Under the pieces are notes generated by a model. That model was not told the DNA's origin and did not search any database. It saw only the letters and a list, made by a program, of their open reading frames with translations. 64,000 bases of DNA. It comes from Tistrella mobilis. Its GTDB lineage: Bacteria > Pseudomonadota > Alphaproteobacteria > Tistrellales > Tistrellaceae. Location: the NCBI RefSeq assembly GCF_039634785.1, contig NZ_JBBIAB010000006.1:124001-188000 (forward strand). The letters run 5' to 3'. This document shows, piece by piece, positions 17,432 through 26,591 of this stretch (within the stretch, counting starts at the first letter, position 1; every line of letters begins with the position of its first letter). Both the position numbers and the translations under genes were made by a program.

Positions 17432-18394
17432 TCACCCCACCCGCGGCTGCACCGGATGCAGGATCGCCTCGCCCGCCTGAAGGCGGGCGAGGTTGGTCAT
17501 GGTGACGGCGGCCAGGCGCTCGTCGATGGCGCCCGATCCGCCGCCCGCGACATGGGGGGTGATGATCAGGTTGGGCGCGCGCCAGAGGGGGGCATCGGCG
17601 GGCAGCGGTTCGGGGTCGGCGACATCGATGCCGGCGCCGGCGATCGAGCCCGAGAGCAGGGCTTCGAGCAGGGCGGTCTGGTCGATGACGGGGCCGCGGG
17701 CGACATTGATCACCAGGGCATGACGGGGCAGCGCGGCCAGCACCTGGCGCCCGATCAGCCCGCGGGTGGCATCGCCCAGCGGCAGGCAGGCATAGAGCAC
17801 GTCGCTGCGGGGCAGAACCGTTGCCAGATCGTCGATCCGCACGGCCTCGTCGGCCAGATCATGCGGCCGGGCGCTGCGGGTGACCGCGATGATGCGGGCG
17901 CCGAACGGCTTCAGCCGCTTCGCCGTCTCTTCGCCGATCGAGCCGAAGCCGAGCATGGTGACGGTGCGGCCTTCCAGCGACCCCATCTCGCGCAGGATGC
18001 CCCGATCCCAGTTCTGATGCGCCTGGGCGATGCCGGCCTGCGGCAGGCGGCGGAGCAGGGCGAGCATCATGGCGACGGCATGTTCGGCGACGGTCGGCGA
18101 ATACGAGCCGCCGGCATTGGCGACCATCAGCCCGGCGGGCACGCCATGGGCATCCAGCGGGTCGAAACCGGCCGTCAGCAGCTGAACCAGTTTCAGCCGC
18201 GGCATCGCCGCCGCGGCCAGATCGCGCACCTTGGGCGACCAGAATTGCGAGATCATCGCCACCATGTCGACGCCCTCGGCCAGGATGCGGGCGAAATCCT
18301 CGCCGTTCTGGGCCACCGCCGGCTCGTGTCCGGCCGCGGCGACGCGGTCGGCGATCAGGTCGCGGGCATTCGGGGTCCAGATGGCGATGCGCAT
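17432..18394 (-). CDS. D-2-hydroxyacid dehydrogenase
   Basis: A 320-residue NAD(P)-dependent dehydrogenase of the D-isomer-specific 2-hydroxyacid family (phosphoglycerate/glyoxylate reductase-like). The start at 18394 is supported by GAGGAG 9 nt upstream; a longer form begins at 18418. The Rossmann motif is MLGFGSIGEETAKRL. Catalytic residues fit Arg in GDATRGLIG, Glu in DVADPEPLP and His in NLIITPHVAGG. VINVARGPVIDQTALLEAL is the usual family signature. It stands alone. The substrate is not determinable. Confidence 0.9.
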   Translation of the reverse strand: MRIAIWTPNARDLIADRVAAAGHEPAVAQNGEDFARILAEGVDMVAMISQFWSPKVRDLAAAAMPRLKLVQLLTAGFDPLDAHGVPAGLMVANAGGSYSPTVAEHAVAMMLALLRRLPQAGIAQAHQNWDRGILREMGSLEGRTVTMLGFGSIGEETAKRLKPFGARIIAVTRSARPHDLADEAVRIDDLATVLPRSDVLYACLPLGDATRGLIGRQVLAALPRHALVINVARGPVIDQTALLEALLSGSIAGAGIDVADPEPLPADAPLWRAPNLIITPHVAGGGSGAIDERLAAVTMTNLARLQAGEAILHPVQPRVG

Positions 18395-18613
18395 GCGGGC
18401 CGTCTCCTCGGGCTTCATCGACAGGGTAGAGTGACTGCTCGCAGACTACCCGTGCCCGCGGTTTCCCGGTACCCCCTTCAGAGGGTCACGTTTCGGGTGA
18501 TGCTGCATGGAGATTTCCTCTGGCGACGCGGCGCCCCGGACGGCATATCCTTGACACTCAAAGAATGGCGACCGGCGGGGCAACCGCGGGCGGCAGTGGA
18601 GGAGGCAGTTGCA

Positions 18614-19180
18614 ATGTACAACATTGAGCCCGCAGCGCCGCGGGGTCTGGAACGGCTGGTCGACCGGCTGGCCGGCTATGGCGCCTATCACCGTGATGCC
18701 CGCAATCTGATCACCCATCTCATCGGCATTCCGATGATCGTGGTCGCGGTCGCGATCCTGCTGTCGCGGCCGACGCTGGATCTGGGGGCGGTCCATCTCA
18801 ATCCGGCCATGGTGGTGGCGGGGCTGGCTGCCGCCTGGTATCTGGGCCTGGATCTGCGCTTCGGCGCGGTGATGACCGTGCTGCTGACGGCGGCCGTGGT
18901 CACCGGCGATGCGCTGGCCGATCGCAGCACCGGCGTCTGGCTGGGCTGGGGGTTGGGCCTGTTCGTCGTGGGCTGGATCTTCCAGGCGGTGGGCCATGTT
19001 TTCGAAGGCCGCAAGCCCGCCTTTCTGGACGATGTGGCCGGGCTGCTGATCGGCCCGCTCTTCGTGGTCTCGGAAACCGCTTTCATGATCGGCCTGCGCC
19101 GCGAGGTCGCAGCCGCGATCGAGGCGCGGGTCGGCCCGCTGCGGGTGCGCGAACGCCGTCGGCCGGTGAGGCCGCACTGA
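18614..19180 (+). CDS. DUF962 / Mpo1-like membrane protein
   Basis: A 188-residue membrane protein. The start ATG has GGAGG 8 nt upstream. It carries the family hallmarks YHRDARNLITHLIGIPMI near the N-terminus and VGHVFEGRKPAF near the C-terminus, around four hydrophobic segments. The yeast relative Mpo1 is an Fe-dependent dioxygenase that shortens 2-hydroxy fatty acids; the conserved His residues are present here. The stop codon lies inside the first copy of a 29-bp tandem duplication. No operon partner is evident. Confidence 0.85.
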   Translation: MYNIEPAAPRGLERLVDRLAGYGAYHRDARNLITHLIGIPMIVVAVAILLSRPTLDLGAVHLNPAMVVAGLAAAWYLGLDLRFGAVMTVLLTAAVVTGDALADRSTGVWLGWGLGLFVVGWIFQAVGHVFEGRKPAFLDDVAGLLIGPLFVVSETAFMIGLRREVAAAIEARVGPLRVRERRRPVRPH

Positions 19181-19220
19181 CATTACAGCATCCGGTGAGG
19201 CCGCACTGACGTCATAGCAT
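19163..19220. repeat. 29-bp tandem duplication over the DUF962 stop codon
   Basis: CCGGTGAGGCCGCACTGAC occurs at 19163-19181 and again at 19192-19210, each followed by a similar 10-nt tail ending AGCAT and then CCGG. The first copy spans the last codons and stop of the DUF962 gene, so the second copy is non-coding. It looks like a recent slippage duplication. Confidence 0.7.
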
Positions 19221-19248
19221 CCGGCATGTCTGCCCGACGGGGCGGTGG

Positions 19249-19806
19249 TCAGTCCACCGCCCCGTCGTCGTTGGTGGGGGTGGGGCGCGGATGTGCCGGC
19301 AGGGCGCCCGACGAGCCGTGGCGGCCGAAGGTGAAATAGCGCAGCGCCGCCTCGTCGGTGATGCCGGGGCCGGGTTCGGGAGAGACGCGGCGCGGATCCA
19401 GCGGCTCGCCGCATTCCGAGCACGAGACCACCGGGCGGAAGTGGTGGCCGCAGTCCAGATGGCGGTGCAGCACCGGCACGCCCTCGCTGTCGGTGCGCCA
19501 GCGATCGCCCCAGCTCAGGATCGACATCAGCACCGGATAGATGTCGAGCCCCTTTTCCGTCAGCCGGTATTCCTCGCGCAGCGGCCGTTCCTGATAGGGC
19601 ACGCGCACCAGCAACCCCGCCTCGACCAGCTTGCGCAGCCGGTCGGCGAGGACATGGCGGGTGATGCCCAGCCGGTTCTGGAAATACTCGAACCGGCGCA
19701 CGCGCATGAAGCATTCCCTCAGGATCAGCAGCGTCCAGCGATCGCCGATGATCGAGAGGGTGCGCGCGATCGAGCAATGCTCCTCGTCCAACTCGTTCCA
19801 CCGCAT
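19249..19806 (-). CDS. HxlR-type transcriptional regulator
   Basis: About 185 residues. The HxlR winged helix is at MRWNELDEEHCSIARTLSII and continues through ILRECFMRVRRFEYFQNRLGITRHVLADRLRKLVEAGLLVR, including the N-terminal Cys typical of the family. The C-terminal third has a CxxC-like region (LDCGHHF and SCSECGEPL) that may bind zinc. I take Met at 19806; a longer frame from 19905 would run into the operators. It is divergent from a nitronate monooxygenase-like gene, and two identical-spaced palindromes lie between them. Confidence 0.88.
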   Translation of the reverse strand: MRWNELDEEHCSIARTLSIIGDRWTLLILRECFMRVRRFEYFQNRLGITRHVLADRLRKLVEAGLLVRVPYQERPLREEYRLTEKGLDIYPVLMSILSWGDRWRTDSEGVPVLHRHLDCGHHFRPVVSCSECGEPLDPRRVSPEPGPGITDEAALRYFTFGRHGSSGALPAHPRPTPTNDDGAVD

Positions 19807-19878
19807 CGGGCGGGCTCTCCCAGGGTCTTCGGGGGGTGCATCGGGGCCAGGCGATCCCGACCTTGATGCGCTTGACAG

Positions 19879-19926
19879 GTTCCGATTTGGAACGCACTCT
19901 GTCAATACAGGGTTCCGATAAGGAAC
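19879..19926. promoter_or_regulatory. two GTTCC-N5-GGAAC operators between hxlR-type gene and nitronate monooxygenase
   Basis: GTTCCGATTTGGAAC (19879-19893) and GTTCCGATAAGGAAC (19912-19926) are two palindromes with identical half-sites and centres 33 bp apart, three helical turns. Face-to-face TTGACA hexamers (19872-19877 on plus, 19900-19905 on minus) flank the first one. This is a classic layout for a self-regulating repressor controlling a divergent gene. Confidence 0.65.
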
Positions 19927-20007
19927 GGACTACCTGAACCGACAGGACGGGCGCCCGCATCGAACGACGGTCGCCCTTGGGGGACAACGCCTGGGAGACG
20001 CTTCGAG

Positions 20008-20988
20008 ATGAGCCTGCCCGACAGCCTCGCACGCCGCCTGCAATTGCCGGTGATCGGCTCGCCGCTGTTCATCGTGTCGAACCCCGATCTGGTGATCGCC
20101 CAGTGCAAGGCGGGCATCGTCGGCTCGTTCCCGGCGCTCAACGCCCGGCCCGGCCCGGTGCTGGAAGACTGGCTGAAGCGGATCCGCGACGAACTCGGCC
20201 AGTGGGACGAGGAAAACCCCGACCGTCCCTCGGCCCCCTATGCGGTGAACCAGATCGTTCATCGCTCCAATGACCGCCTCAATCACGACATCGACATGTG
20301 CGTGAAATACGAGGTGCCGGTGGTGATCTCGTCGCTGGGCGCGCGGGAAGAGCTGAACCAGGCGATCCATTCCTATGGCGGCGTGGTGCTGCACGACATC
20401 ATCAACGACACCTTCGCCCGCAAGGCGATCGAGAAGGGCGCCGACGGGCTGATCGCGGTGTCGGCCGGCGCCGGCGGCCATGCCGGTACCTGGTCGCCCT
20501 TTGCGCTGATCCAGGAAATCCGCAAATGGTTCGACGGGCCGCTGGCGCTGTCGGGCTCGATCGCGAACGGCGCCTCGATCCTGGCGGCGCAGGCGATGGG
20601 CGCCGACCTCGCCTATATCGGCTCGGCCTTCATCGCCACGAAGGAAGCCAATGCGACCGAGGCCTATAAGCAGGCGATCGTCGATCATGGTGCGGGCGAT
20701 ATCGTCTACACCAACCTTTTCACCGGCGTGCACGGCAACTATCTGAAGCCCAGCATCGTCAATGCCGGTCTCGACCCCGACAATCTGCCGGTCAGCGACC
20801 CGTCCAAGATGAATTTCGGCTCGGGCGGCAACAGCAAGTCCAAGGCCTGGCGCGACATCTGGGGCTGCGGCCAGGGCATCGGCGCGATCGATGCCGTGCT
20901 GTCGGCGGGCGACCTGGTCGACCGCTTCAAGCGCGAATATGCCGCGGCCCGCGACAGCCTTGCCGCCCGGTCGGCGCCCTATGTCTGA
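20008..20988 (+). CDS. nitronate monooxygenase / NAD(P)H-dependent flavin oxidoreductase
   Basis: A 326-residue FMN-dependent TIM-barrel enzyme of the 2-nitropropane dioxygenase family. It begins MSLPDSLARRLQLPVIGSPL, has the FMN-phosphate loop in VSAGAGGHAGTWSPFALIQEIR and ADLAYIGSAFIATKEA, and ends soon after CGQGIGAIDAVLSAGDLVDRFK. Such enzymes oxidise nitroalkanes or act as quinone or enoyl reductases. It is divergently transcribed from the HxlR regulator, which probably controls it through the two intergenic palindromes. A strong terminator follows at 21116. Confidence 0.9.
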   Translation: MSLPDSLARRLQLPVIGSPLFIVSNPDLVIAQCKAGIVGSFPALNARPGPVLEDWLKRIRDELGQWDEENPDRPSAPYAVNQIVHRSNDRLNHDIDMCVKYEVPVVISSLGAREELNQAIHSYGGVVLHDIINDTFARKAIEKGADGLIAVSAGAGGHAGTWSPFALIQEIRKWFDGPLALSGSIANGASILAAQAMGADLAYIGSAFIATKEANATEAYKQAIVDHGAGDIVYTNLFTGVHGNYLKPSIVNAGLDPDNLPVSDPSKMNFGSGGNSKSKAWRDIWGCGQGIGAIDAVLSAGDLVDRFKREYAAARDSLAARSAPYV

Positions 20989-21115
20989 TTTCTGAAACCT
21001 GTGGGCCCGGGCGTTCCGCCCCGGCCCCGGATCCCGCACCCTCCCGGTGCAGACGCCTGGTTGCGGGCGCGGGCCGGCCGCCTTCCATCCCCTCCGGCCG
21101 CCCGTTCCGCACACC

Positions 21116-21146
21116 GCCCCCGGTCGCAAGACCGGGGGCTTTTTTT
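21116..21146 (+). terminator. rho-independent terminator after the nitronate monooxygenase gene
   Basis: A perfect 10-bp stem GCCCCCGGTC / GACCGGGGGC around a GCAA tetraloop is followed directly by seven T residues. It stops plus-strand transcripts and separates them from the convergent PaiB gene. Confidence 0.92.
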
Positions 21147-21164
21147 ATGGAGGGAGGGCATCTT

Positions 21165-21800
21165 TCAAGAGCGGGCGGCCGCCACCAGCGCCGCCATCTC
21201 GTGATCCGCCGGGCGGTCGCTTGCGGCCAGCCCGGCCGCAACGCCGTCACGATCGGCGGCGGGCCGGTTCTGGCTCGCCTTGCACTTGCCCTCGATCCGG
21301 CTGATCTGAAGCCGCAGCCCCACGATGCCGCGCAGCTGGGCGCGGATGAAATCCTCCGGCGCATCCGCCACCGACCAGGGCACCTCGCGGCCGGCCTCGT
21401 GGCGTTCGGTCAGGCGGCGGACCACCTCCAGAAGCCGGCCGGGATCGTCGAACACCTCCAGCGGTCCATAAGCGTGGACGGCGACATAATTCCAGGTGGG
21501 CACCACCCGGCCGGTCTCCTGCTTGGTGGCATAGAAGGCGGGTGTGACATAGGCGTCGGGGCCGGTGAACATCGCCAGCGCCTCGCCGCCGATGGCGGGC
21601 AGCCGCCCTTGTGGATTTGCGCGGGCCAGATGGCCGTAGAGCGTGCCATGGGGCCCCTCGGTCTCGTCCAGCAACAGCGGCAGCGGGGTCGCCATCAACC
21701 CTTCGGCCGTGGCGGTGACCAGGGTCGCAAGACCGGCGTCACGGATGGTGGCGACAAGCCTCTGCCGGTCGTCGATGCGGAAGGCGGGTGGGGTGTACAT
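21165..21800 (-). CDS. PaiB-like FMN-binding regulatory protein
   Basis: A 211-residue FMN_bind_2 family protein. It begins MYTPPAFRIDDRQRLVATIR and has GHLARANPQ, VPTWNYVAVHAYGPLEVFDD, typical of the split-barrel flavin-binding fold. Relatives in Bacillus are described as transcriptional repressors of sporulation and protease genes, but many may be flavoenzymes. It is divergent from a MocR-type regulator with only 77 bp between starts, an arrangement often seen, suggesting control by that regulator. Confidence 0.88.
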   Translation of the reverse strand: MYTPPAFRIDDRQRLVATIRDAGLATLVTATAEGLMATPLPLLLDETEGPHGTLYGHLARANPQGRLPAIGGEALAMFTGPDAYVTPAFYATKQETGRVVPTWNYVAVHAYGPLEVFDDPGRLLEVVRRLTERHEAGREVPWSVADAPEDFIRAQLRGIVGLRLQISRIEGKCKASQNRPAADRDGVAAGLAASDRPADHEMAALVAAARS

Positions 21801-21877
21801 GGCGAAACTCCCTTGCGTGCCCCCCCAGAATGCCGCGAGTCTGGACCGGCAGGAATGTCCGGTTCCGGAGAAAACAG

Positions 21878-23290
21878 GTGGGCCAGTTTGACGAGGACGG
21901 CATCGCCCGCCGGATCGTGGCGGCGATCCGGGCGCGGATCGACGAGGGGGTCTGGCAGCCGGGTGAGCGCCTGCCGTCGACCCGCAGTTTTGCGGCCGAA
22001 TGGGGGGCGTCGCGCACCACCGTGACCGCCGCCTACGGCCAGCTGGTGGCCGAGGGCTACATCACCACCCGGCCGGGGGCGCGGGCCGAAGTGGCCGCGG
22101 GTCTGGGCCGGGACGTGGTGCCGGCGGCGCCCGAACCGACCCCGCCGCGGCGGCTGTCGGCCTTTGCCCGCCGGCTTGCCGACATGCCGCCCCCGGCACC
22201 GGCACCGGCGTTCCGGATTGCGGATTTCCGCTATGGCGATCTGGCGGGGCGAGATTTTCCGGTGCTGGCCTGGCGGCGGGCGATGACCGCGGTGCTGCTG
22301 CGCCGCCCCGACCGGCTGGCCTATGGCGACCCGCAAGGGTCGCCGGCGCTGCGCCGGGTGCTGGCCGGGTATCTGTGGCGGGCCCGCGGCATCCGCTGCG
22401 GCCCCGACCGGATCATCGTGGTCAACGGTTCGCAACAGGCGCTGGATCTTGCGGCGCGGCTGCTGCTGGACCCGGGCGACCGCGTGGTGATCGAAAACCC
22501 GGGCTATCTGCTCGCCCGCCGCGCCTTTGCGGCGGCGGGCGGATCGGCCGTGCCGGTGCCGGTGGATGCCGAGGGGCTGAACACCGACCATCTGCCGCCC
22601 GCGCGTCTCGCCTATGTCACGCCCTCGCATCAGTTCCCTTTGGGGGGCGTGCTGTCGGTGGCACGGCGGCGGGCGCTGCTCGCCTGGGCCCGCGCGCAGA
22701 CGGCGCTGATCATCGAGGACGACTATGACGGCGAATACCGCCACGACGTCGCGCCCGTGCCCGCCCTGCAGACGGCCGATCCGGCGCGGGTGATCTATGT
22801 CGGCACCCTGTCGAAAACGCTCTCGCCCACCCTGCGCCTGGGCTATCTGGTCGTGCCGGCCGATCTTGCCCCGGCCTTTGCCGAGGCCAAGCGGGTGACC
22901 GACCGGCACACCGCCCTGATCGAGCAGGAGGCCCTGGCCCAGCTGATGGAAAGCGGCGCCTACGAGGCCCATGTCCGGGCGATCCGCCGCCGCAATGCCG
23001 CCCGGCGCGCCGTGCTGCTGGATGCGCTGGCGGGGCTGCCGGTGCGGGTGGTGGGCGCCGCCACCGGCCTGCATCTGGTGGCCTGGCTGGACGGCGTGCC
23101 GGCCGGCCGCGAAGCCGCCGTGATTGCGGCCGCGGCGGCGGCCGGGGTGGGGCTCTACCCGGTCTCGGCCCTGTATGATCCGGCAGCCCCCCGGCCGGAG
23201 ACGGTCGGGCTGATCCTCGGCTATGCCGGGCTCGACCCGGCGGCGATCCGGCGCGGGGTGGCGGTGCTGGCCCGGGTGCTGGGGTGCTGA
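21878..23290 (+). CDS. MocR/PdxR-type GntR regulator with aminotransferase domain
   Basis: About 470 residues. Residues 1-75 are a GntR winged helix (GEGRLPSTRSFAAEWGASRTTV-like region, seen as RLPSTRSFAAEWGASRTTV). Residues about 110-470 are a class I aminotransferase fold with the PLP lysine in VGTLSKTLSPTLRLGY and DDYDGEYRHD before it. I take the GTG at 21878 with GGAG 7 nt upstream; an earlier in-frame start would overlap the PaiB start. It probably senses PLP or an amino compound and controls the divergent PaiB gene. Confidence 0.88.
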   Translation: MGQFDEDGIARRIVAAIRARIDEGVWQPGERLPSTRSFAAEWGASRTTVTAAYGQLVAEGYITTRPGARAEVAAGLGRDVVPAAPEPTPPRRLSAFARRLADMPPPAPAPAFRIADFRYGDLAGRDFPVLAWRRAMTAVLLRRPDRLAYGDPQGSPALRRVLAGYLWRARGIRCGPDRIIVVNGSQQALDLAARLLLDPGDRVVIENPGYLLARRAFAAAGGSAVPVPVDAEGLNTDHLPPARLAYVTPSHQFPLGGVLSVARRRALLAWARAQTALIIEDDYDGEYRHDVAPVPALQTADPARVIYVGTLSKTLSPTLRLGYLVVPADLAPAFAEAKRVTDRHTALIEQEALAQLMESGAYEAHVRAIRRRNAARRAVLLDALAGLPVRVVGAATGLHLVAWLDGVPAGREAAVIAAAAAAGVGLYPVSALYDPAAPRPETVGLILGYAGLDPAAIRRGVAVLARVLGC

Positions 23291-23299
23291 AGGCGGCCC

Positions 23300-24475
23300 T
23301 CAGCCGAGGGCGGCATCCAGATCGGCGATGATCGCCGCCGGATCCTCGAAACCCAGGCCCAGGCGGATCAACCCGTGGGGCAGGCCCGTCAGGGTCAGTT
23401 GGTCCGGCGTCATCATCGCCGACCACATCGCCGCCGGATGGACCGCGACCGTCATCGGCGTGCCGAAACTGGCCGAGCGGCGGATCAGCCGCAGCCGGGA
23501 CATCATGGCCTCTGCGGCATCCAGCCCGCCGGCCACCTCGAAGGAGAGCAGGCCGCCGGCACCGTCGGGCATCTGCCGTCGGGCCAGATCGCGCTGCGGG
23601 TGGCCGTCGAGGCCCGGGTAATGAACGGCGGTGATCCGGGGATGCGCCGCCAGATGGCGGGCGACCGCAAGCGCCGTGGCGGTCTGGCGGGCGACCCGCA
23701 TCGGCAGGGTGCGCAGGCCCCGGAGCACCAGCCAGGCGGCGAAGGGATCGGGCGTCGCCCCCAGCAGATGCGCCTCGTGCCAGACCCGTTCGACCAGCTC
23801 GGCGCGGCCGGTGACGATGCCGGCCGAGACGTCGCCATGGCCCGACAGATATTTGGTGGCGCTGTGCATCACCAGATCGATGCCGAAGCCGAGCGGCCGC
23901 TGGTTGAGCGGGGTGGCGATGGTGTTGTCGATCATGGTCAGGATGCCGCGGTCGCGCGCGAAGGTCGCCACACCGGCCAGATCGGTCAGCCGGAGCAGGG
24001 GGTTGGAGGGGCTTTCCAGCAGGATCAGCTTCGTGTTCGGACGGGCCGCCCGGGCGAAGGCGGCGGTGTCGTCCTGATCGACCAGATCGACGGTGATGCC
24101 GAGCCGTGGCGCCAGCCGGGTGAGCAGGCCGGTGGTGCCGCCATAGAGCAGACGCTGCGCCACGATGTGATCGCCCGCGCCTGCGAAGGCGAGCAGCACG
24201 GCCGTGATCGCCCCCATGCCCGAGGCGGTGGCGACCGCCGCCGTGCCGCCTTCGAGGGCGGCCACCGCCTGTTCCAGGGCGCGGGTGGTGGGGTTGCCGT
24301 AGCGGGTGTAGAAGCCCTCATGCATCGGCGTCGTCGCCATACGCGCGAAGCCCCCGGCATCCTCGGCAGAGAAGGCCGCCGTCTGATAGAGTGGCGGGGC
24401 GATCGGCACCGAGCCCTCGGGCAGGGTGACGGCGGCCTGCGACAGCAGGGTCCAGGGATCGGAATGCGGGAACAT
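23300..24475 (-). CDS. PLP-dependent trans-sulfuration family enzyme
   Basis: A 391-residue Cys/Met-metabolism PLP enzyme, such as cystathionine gamma-synthase, cystathionine gamma-lyase or methionine gamma-lyase. YTRYGNPTTRALEQAVAALEGG is the active-site entry loop, DNTIATPLNQRPL holds the cofactor Asp, and SATKYLSGHGDVSAGIV contains the PLP lysine. The sequence does not decide between synthase and lyase. Its ATG overlaps the possible start of a divergent AraC-type gene, which may regulate it. Confidence 0.9.
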   Translation of the reverse strand: MFPHSDPWTLLSQAAVTLPEGSVPIAPPLYQTAAFSAEDAGGFARMATTPMHEGFYTRYGNPTTRALEQAVAALEGGTAAVATASGMGAITAVLLAFAGAGDHIVAQRLLYGGTTGLLTRLAPRLGITVDLVDQDDTAAFARAARPNTKLILLESPSNPLLRLTDLAGVATFARDRGILTMIDNTIATPLNQRPLGFGIDLVMHSATKYLSGHGDVSAGIVTGRAELVERVWHEAHLLGATPDPFAAWLVLRGLRTLPMRVARQTATALAVARHLAAHPRITAVHYPGLDGHPQRDLARRQMPDGAGGLLSFEVAGGLDAAEAMMSRLRLIRRSASFGTPMTVAVHPAAMWSAMMTPDQLTLTGLPHGLIRLGLGFEDPAAIIADLDAALG

Positions 24476-25424
24476 GGGCCAGAACCTCGATCGACAGCGG
24501 AAGACCTCTGCCGAGCCTAGCGATCCGGCGGGCCGGGTCTTGTCCGATCCTGCGCAGGGTTATGCCGGGCTGACCGACGGCGTGCGGCTGGTCGCCGCCG
24601 GGACGACCGGGGTGGAGGCCACCTTCGCCCGCCTGCGCCGGCACCGCTTTCGCCCCCATACCCATGACACGCTGATGCTGGGGCTGATCGAGGCCGGGGT
24701 GAAGGAATTCCGCCGCGAACGGACCACCCATGCCGCCGCCCCCGGGCGGATCTCGGTGGTCGATCCGGGCGATCTGCACACCGGCAGCCGGGTGGTGGGC
24801 GACGAGCTGCGCTATCGCGCGCTCTATCTGCCCATGGCGCTGCTGACCGAGGCGGCGGCCGCGGCCGGCTTCGGCCCCGGCGGCGGCGTTGCCGGCGGCG
24901 ATGCGCCCGAGGTGGGGTTCCGCTCTGCGGTGATCGAGGATGCCGGGCTGCATGCCCGGCTGATCGCCACCCATCAGGCGCTGTGCCGGCCCGAAACCCG
25001 GCTCGCCCGCGACGTGCTGCTGCGCGAGGCGGCGGTGATGCTGGTCGCCCGCCATGGCAGCGGCCGTGCGGCAAGGCGGGTGGCCACGGCCGCCACGCCC
25101 GAAATCGCCCGCGCACGGGCGCTGATCGAGGCCCGCTTCGCCGAAGACCTGCCGGTGGCCGAGATCGCCGCCGCGGCCGGCCTCAGCCCCTGGCATCTGA
25201 TGCGCCAGTTCCGCCGGCTGGTGGGCCTGCCGATCCACGCCTATCAGATCCAGCTCAGGGTCGAGGCGGCGAAGCGGCTGCTGGCGGCGGGCTGCCCCAC
25301 GGTTCAGGCGGCGCTGGAGACCGGCTTCGCCGACCAGGCCCATTTCAGCCGCCGTTTCAAGGATCTGGTCGGCGTGTCGCCGGCCGCCTGGGCGCGCGAC
25401 CGGCGGGGGGCCACCGGTGCCTGA
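24474..25424 (+). CDS. AraC family regulator
   Basis: About 316 residues. The N-terminal 170 residues form a cupin-like AraC ligand domain (RHRFRPHTHDTLMLGLIEAG). The C-terminal 100 residues carry the two helix-turn-helix units: LPVAEIAAAAGLSPWHLMRQFRRLVG and CPTVQAALETGFADQAHFSRRFKDLVGVSPAAW. The start is uncertain: the ATG at 24474 overlaps the start codon of the divergent PLP enzyme, leaving no promoter space, so translation may begin further in. It likely controls that neighbour. Confidence 0.85.
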   Translation: MGQNLDRQRKTSAEPSDPAGRVLSDPAQGYAGLTDGVRLVAAGTTGVEATFARLRRHRFRPHTHDTLMLGLIEAGVKEFRRERTTHAAAPGRISVVDPGDLHTGSRVVGDELRYRALYLPMALLTEAAAAAGFGPGGGVAGGDAPEVGFRSAVIEDAGLHARLIATHQALCRPETRLARDVLLREAAVMLVARHGSGRAARRVATAATPEIARARALIEARFAEDLPVAEIAAAAGLSPWHLMRQFRRLVGLPIHAYQIQLRVEAAKRLLAAGCPTVQAALETGFADQAHFSRRFKDLVGVSPAAWARDRRGATGA

Positions 25425-25540
25425 GCGTTGGCGTTTGGTGCCCGCGCGTTGACACTGCGTCACCGCCGCCGGGACTATCGCGGCCGGGAGCTGCGGGCTA
25501 GCCTCAAGGCAATAACGGGCTTTGAGCGAGGACGGATCCC

Positions 25541-26470
25541 ATGAGCAGGTTCGAGGACGAGATGGCCGGCGAGGCCGCCCCCGGCGGGTGCCCGGCGGTG
25601 GAGATGGTGATCCGCGGGCGGGTGCGCGATATCGGCGGGCTGAACGTCGCCCGGCTGCTGCCCTATGCGAAGCGGCGCGCGATCGGGCCCTTCGTGTTCT
25701 TCGACCGGATGGGGCCGGTCGGCTTTGCGCCCGGCACCGGGCTCGACGTGCCGCCGCATCCCCATATCGGCCTCGCCACGCTCACCTATCTGTTTCAGGG
25801 TGCCATCGTCCATCGCGACAGCCTGGGCACGGTCGCGACCATCCGGCCGGGGGCGGTGAACCTGATGACCGCCGGCCACGGCGTCGCCCATTCGGAACGC
25901 ACCGCGCCCGAAGACCGCCCCGGGGGATCGGTGCTCGACGGGGTGCAGATCTGGCTGGCCCAGCCGAAGCCCGAAGAGCAGGGCGCGCCCGGTTTCGCCC
26001 ATCATGCCGCGGAAGACCTGCCCGAGCTGCGCATCGGCACCGGCATCACCCTGCGTGTGGTGGCGGGGGAGGCCTATGGCGCGCGCTCGCCGGTCGCGGC
26101 GCCGGGCGGCGCGCTCTGCCTGGATCTGGCGCTGGACGACGGCACGGCATTTGAGGTACCGGATGCCGCACCGGAACGCGGGCTGGTGGTGATCGACGGC
26201 GCGGTTCTGATCGACGGCGAACCCCATGAGGCGGGCATGCTGGCGGTGCTGCGCGCGGGCAGCCGGCCGCGGCTTCAGGCGAGTGGCGGTCTGGCGCGGG
26301 TGATGCTGATCGGCGGCCCGCCGCTGGATGGGCCGCGGTCGATGTGGTGGAACTTCGTCGCCAGCGACCCGGCGCTGATCGAGGAGGCCAAACGCGACTG
26401 GGCCTCGGGCGATCCGCGCTTCCCGGCCGTGGCCGAAGAGGATAGCCGCCTGCCTCTGCCGCAGTCCTGA
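25541..26470 (+). CDS. pirin family protein
   Basis: A 309-residue bicupin. The metal-binding motif is in the N-terminal cupin: PPHPHIGLATLTYLFQG followed by HRDSLG and GHGVAHSERT, giving three His and a Glu. The C-terminal Pirin_C domain includes LIGGPPLDGPRSMWWNFVAS. Bacterial pirins act as quercetinase-like dioxygenases or bind other enzymes; which applies is unknown. It stands alone, about 120 bp before a small membrane protein gene. Confidence 0.9.
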   Translation: MSRFEDEMAGEAAPGGCPAVEMVIRGRVRDIGGLNVARLLPYAKRRAIGPFVFFDRMGPVGFAPGTGLDVPPHPHIGLATLTYLFQGAIVHRDSLGTVATIRPGAVNLMTAGHGVAHSERTAPEDRPGGSVLDGVQIWLAQPKPEEQGAPGFAHHAAEDLPELRIGTGITLRVVAGEAYGARSPVAAPGGALCLDLALDDGTAFEVPDAAPERGLVVIDGAVLIDGEPHEAGMLAVLRAGSRPRLQASGGLARVMLIGGPPLDGPRSMWWNFVASDPALIEEAKRDWASGDPRFPAVAEEDSRLPLPQS

Positions 26471-26591
26471 CCCATCATCCGACCCATGGTGACACCGGCT
26501 TGCTCCCGGATGCTCGCAGAGGATCCGGGCGGCCCGGCCCATATCAGACCAGGAGAGACCGATCCAGCAGAACAACGGATGAGAGGCCGCC

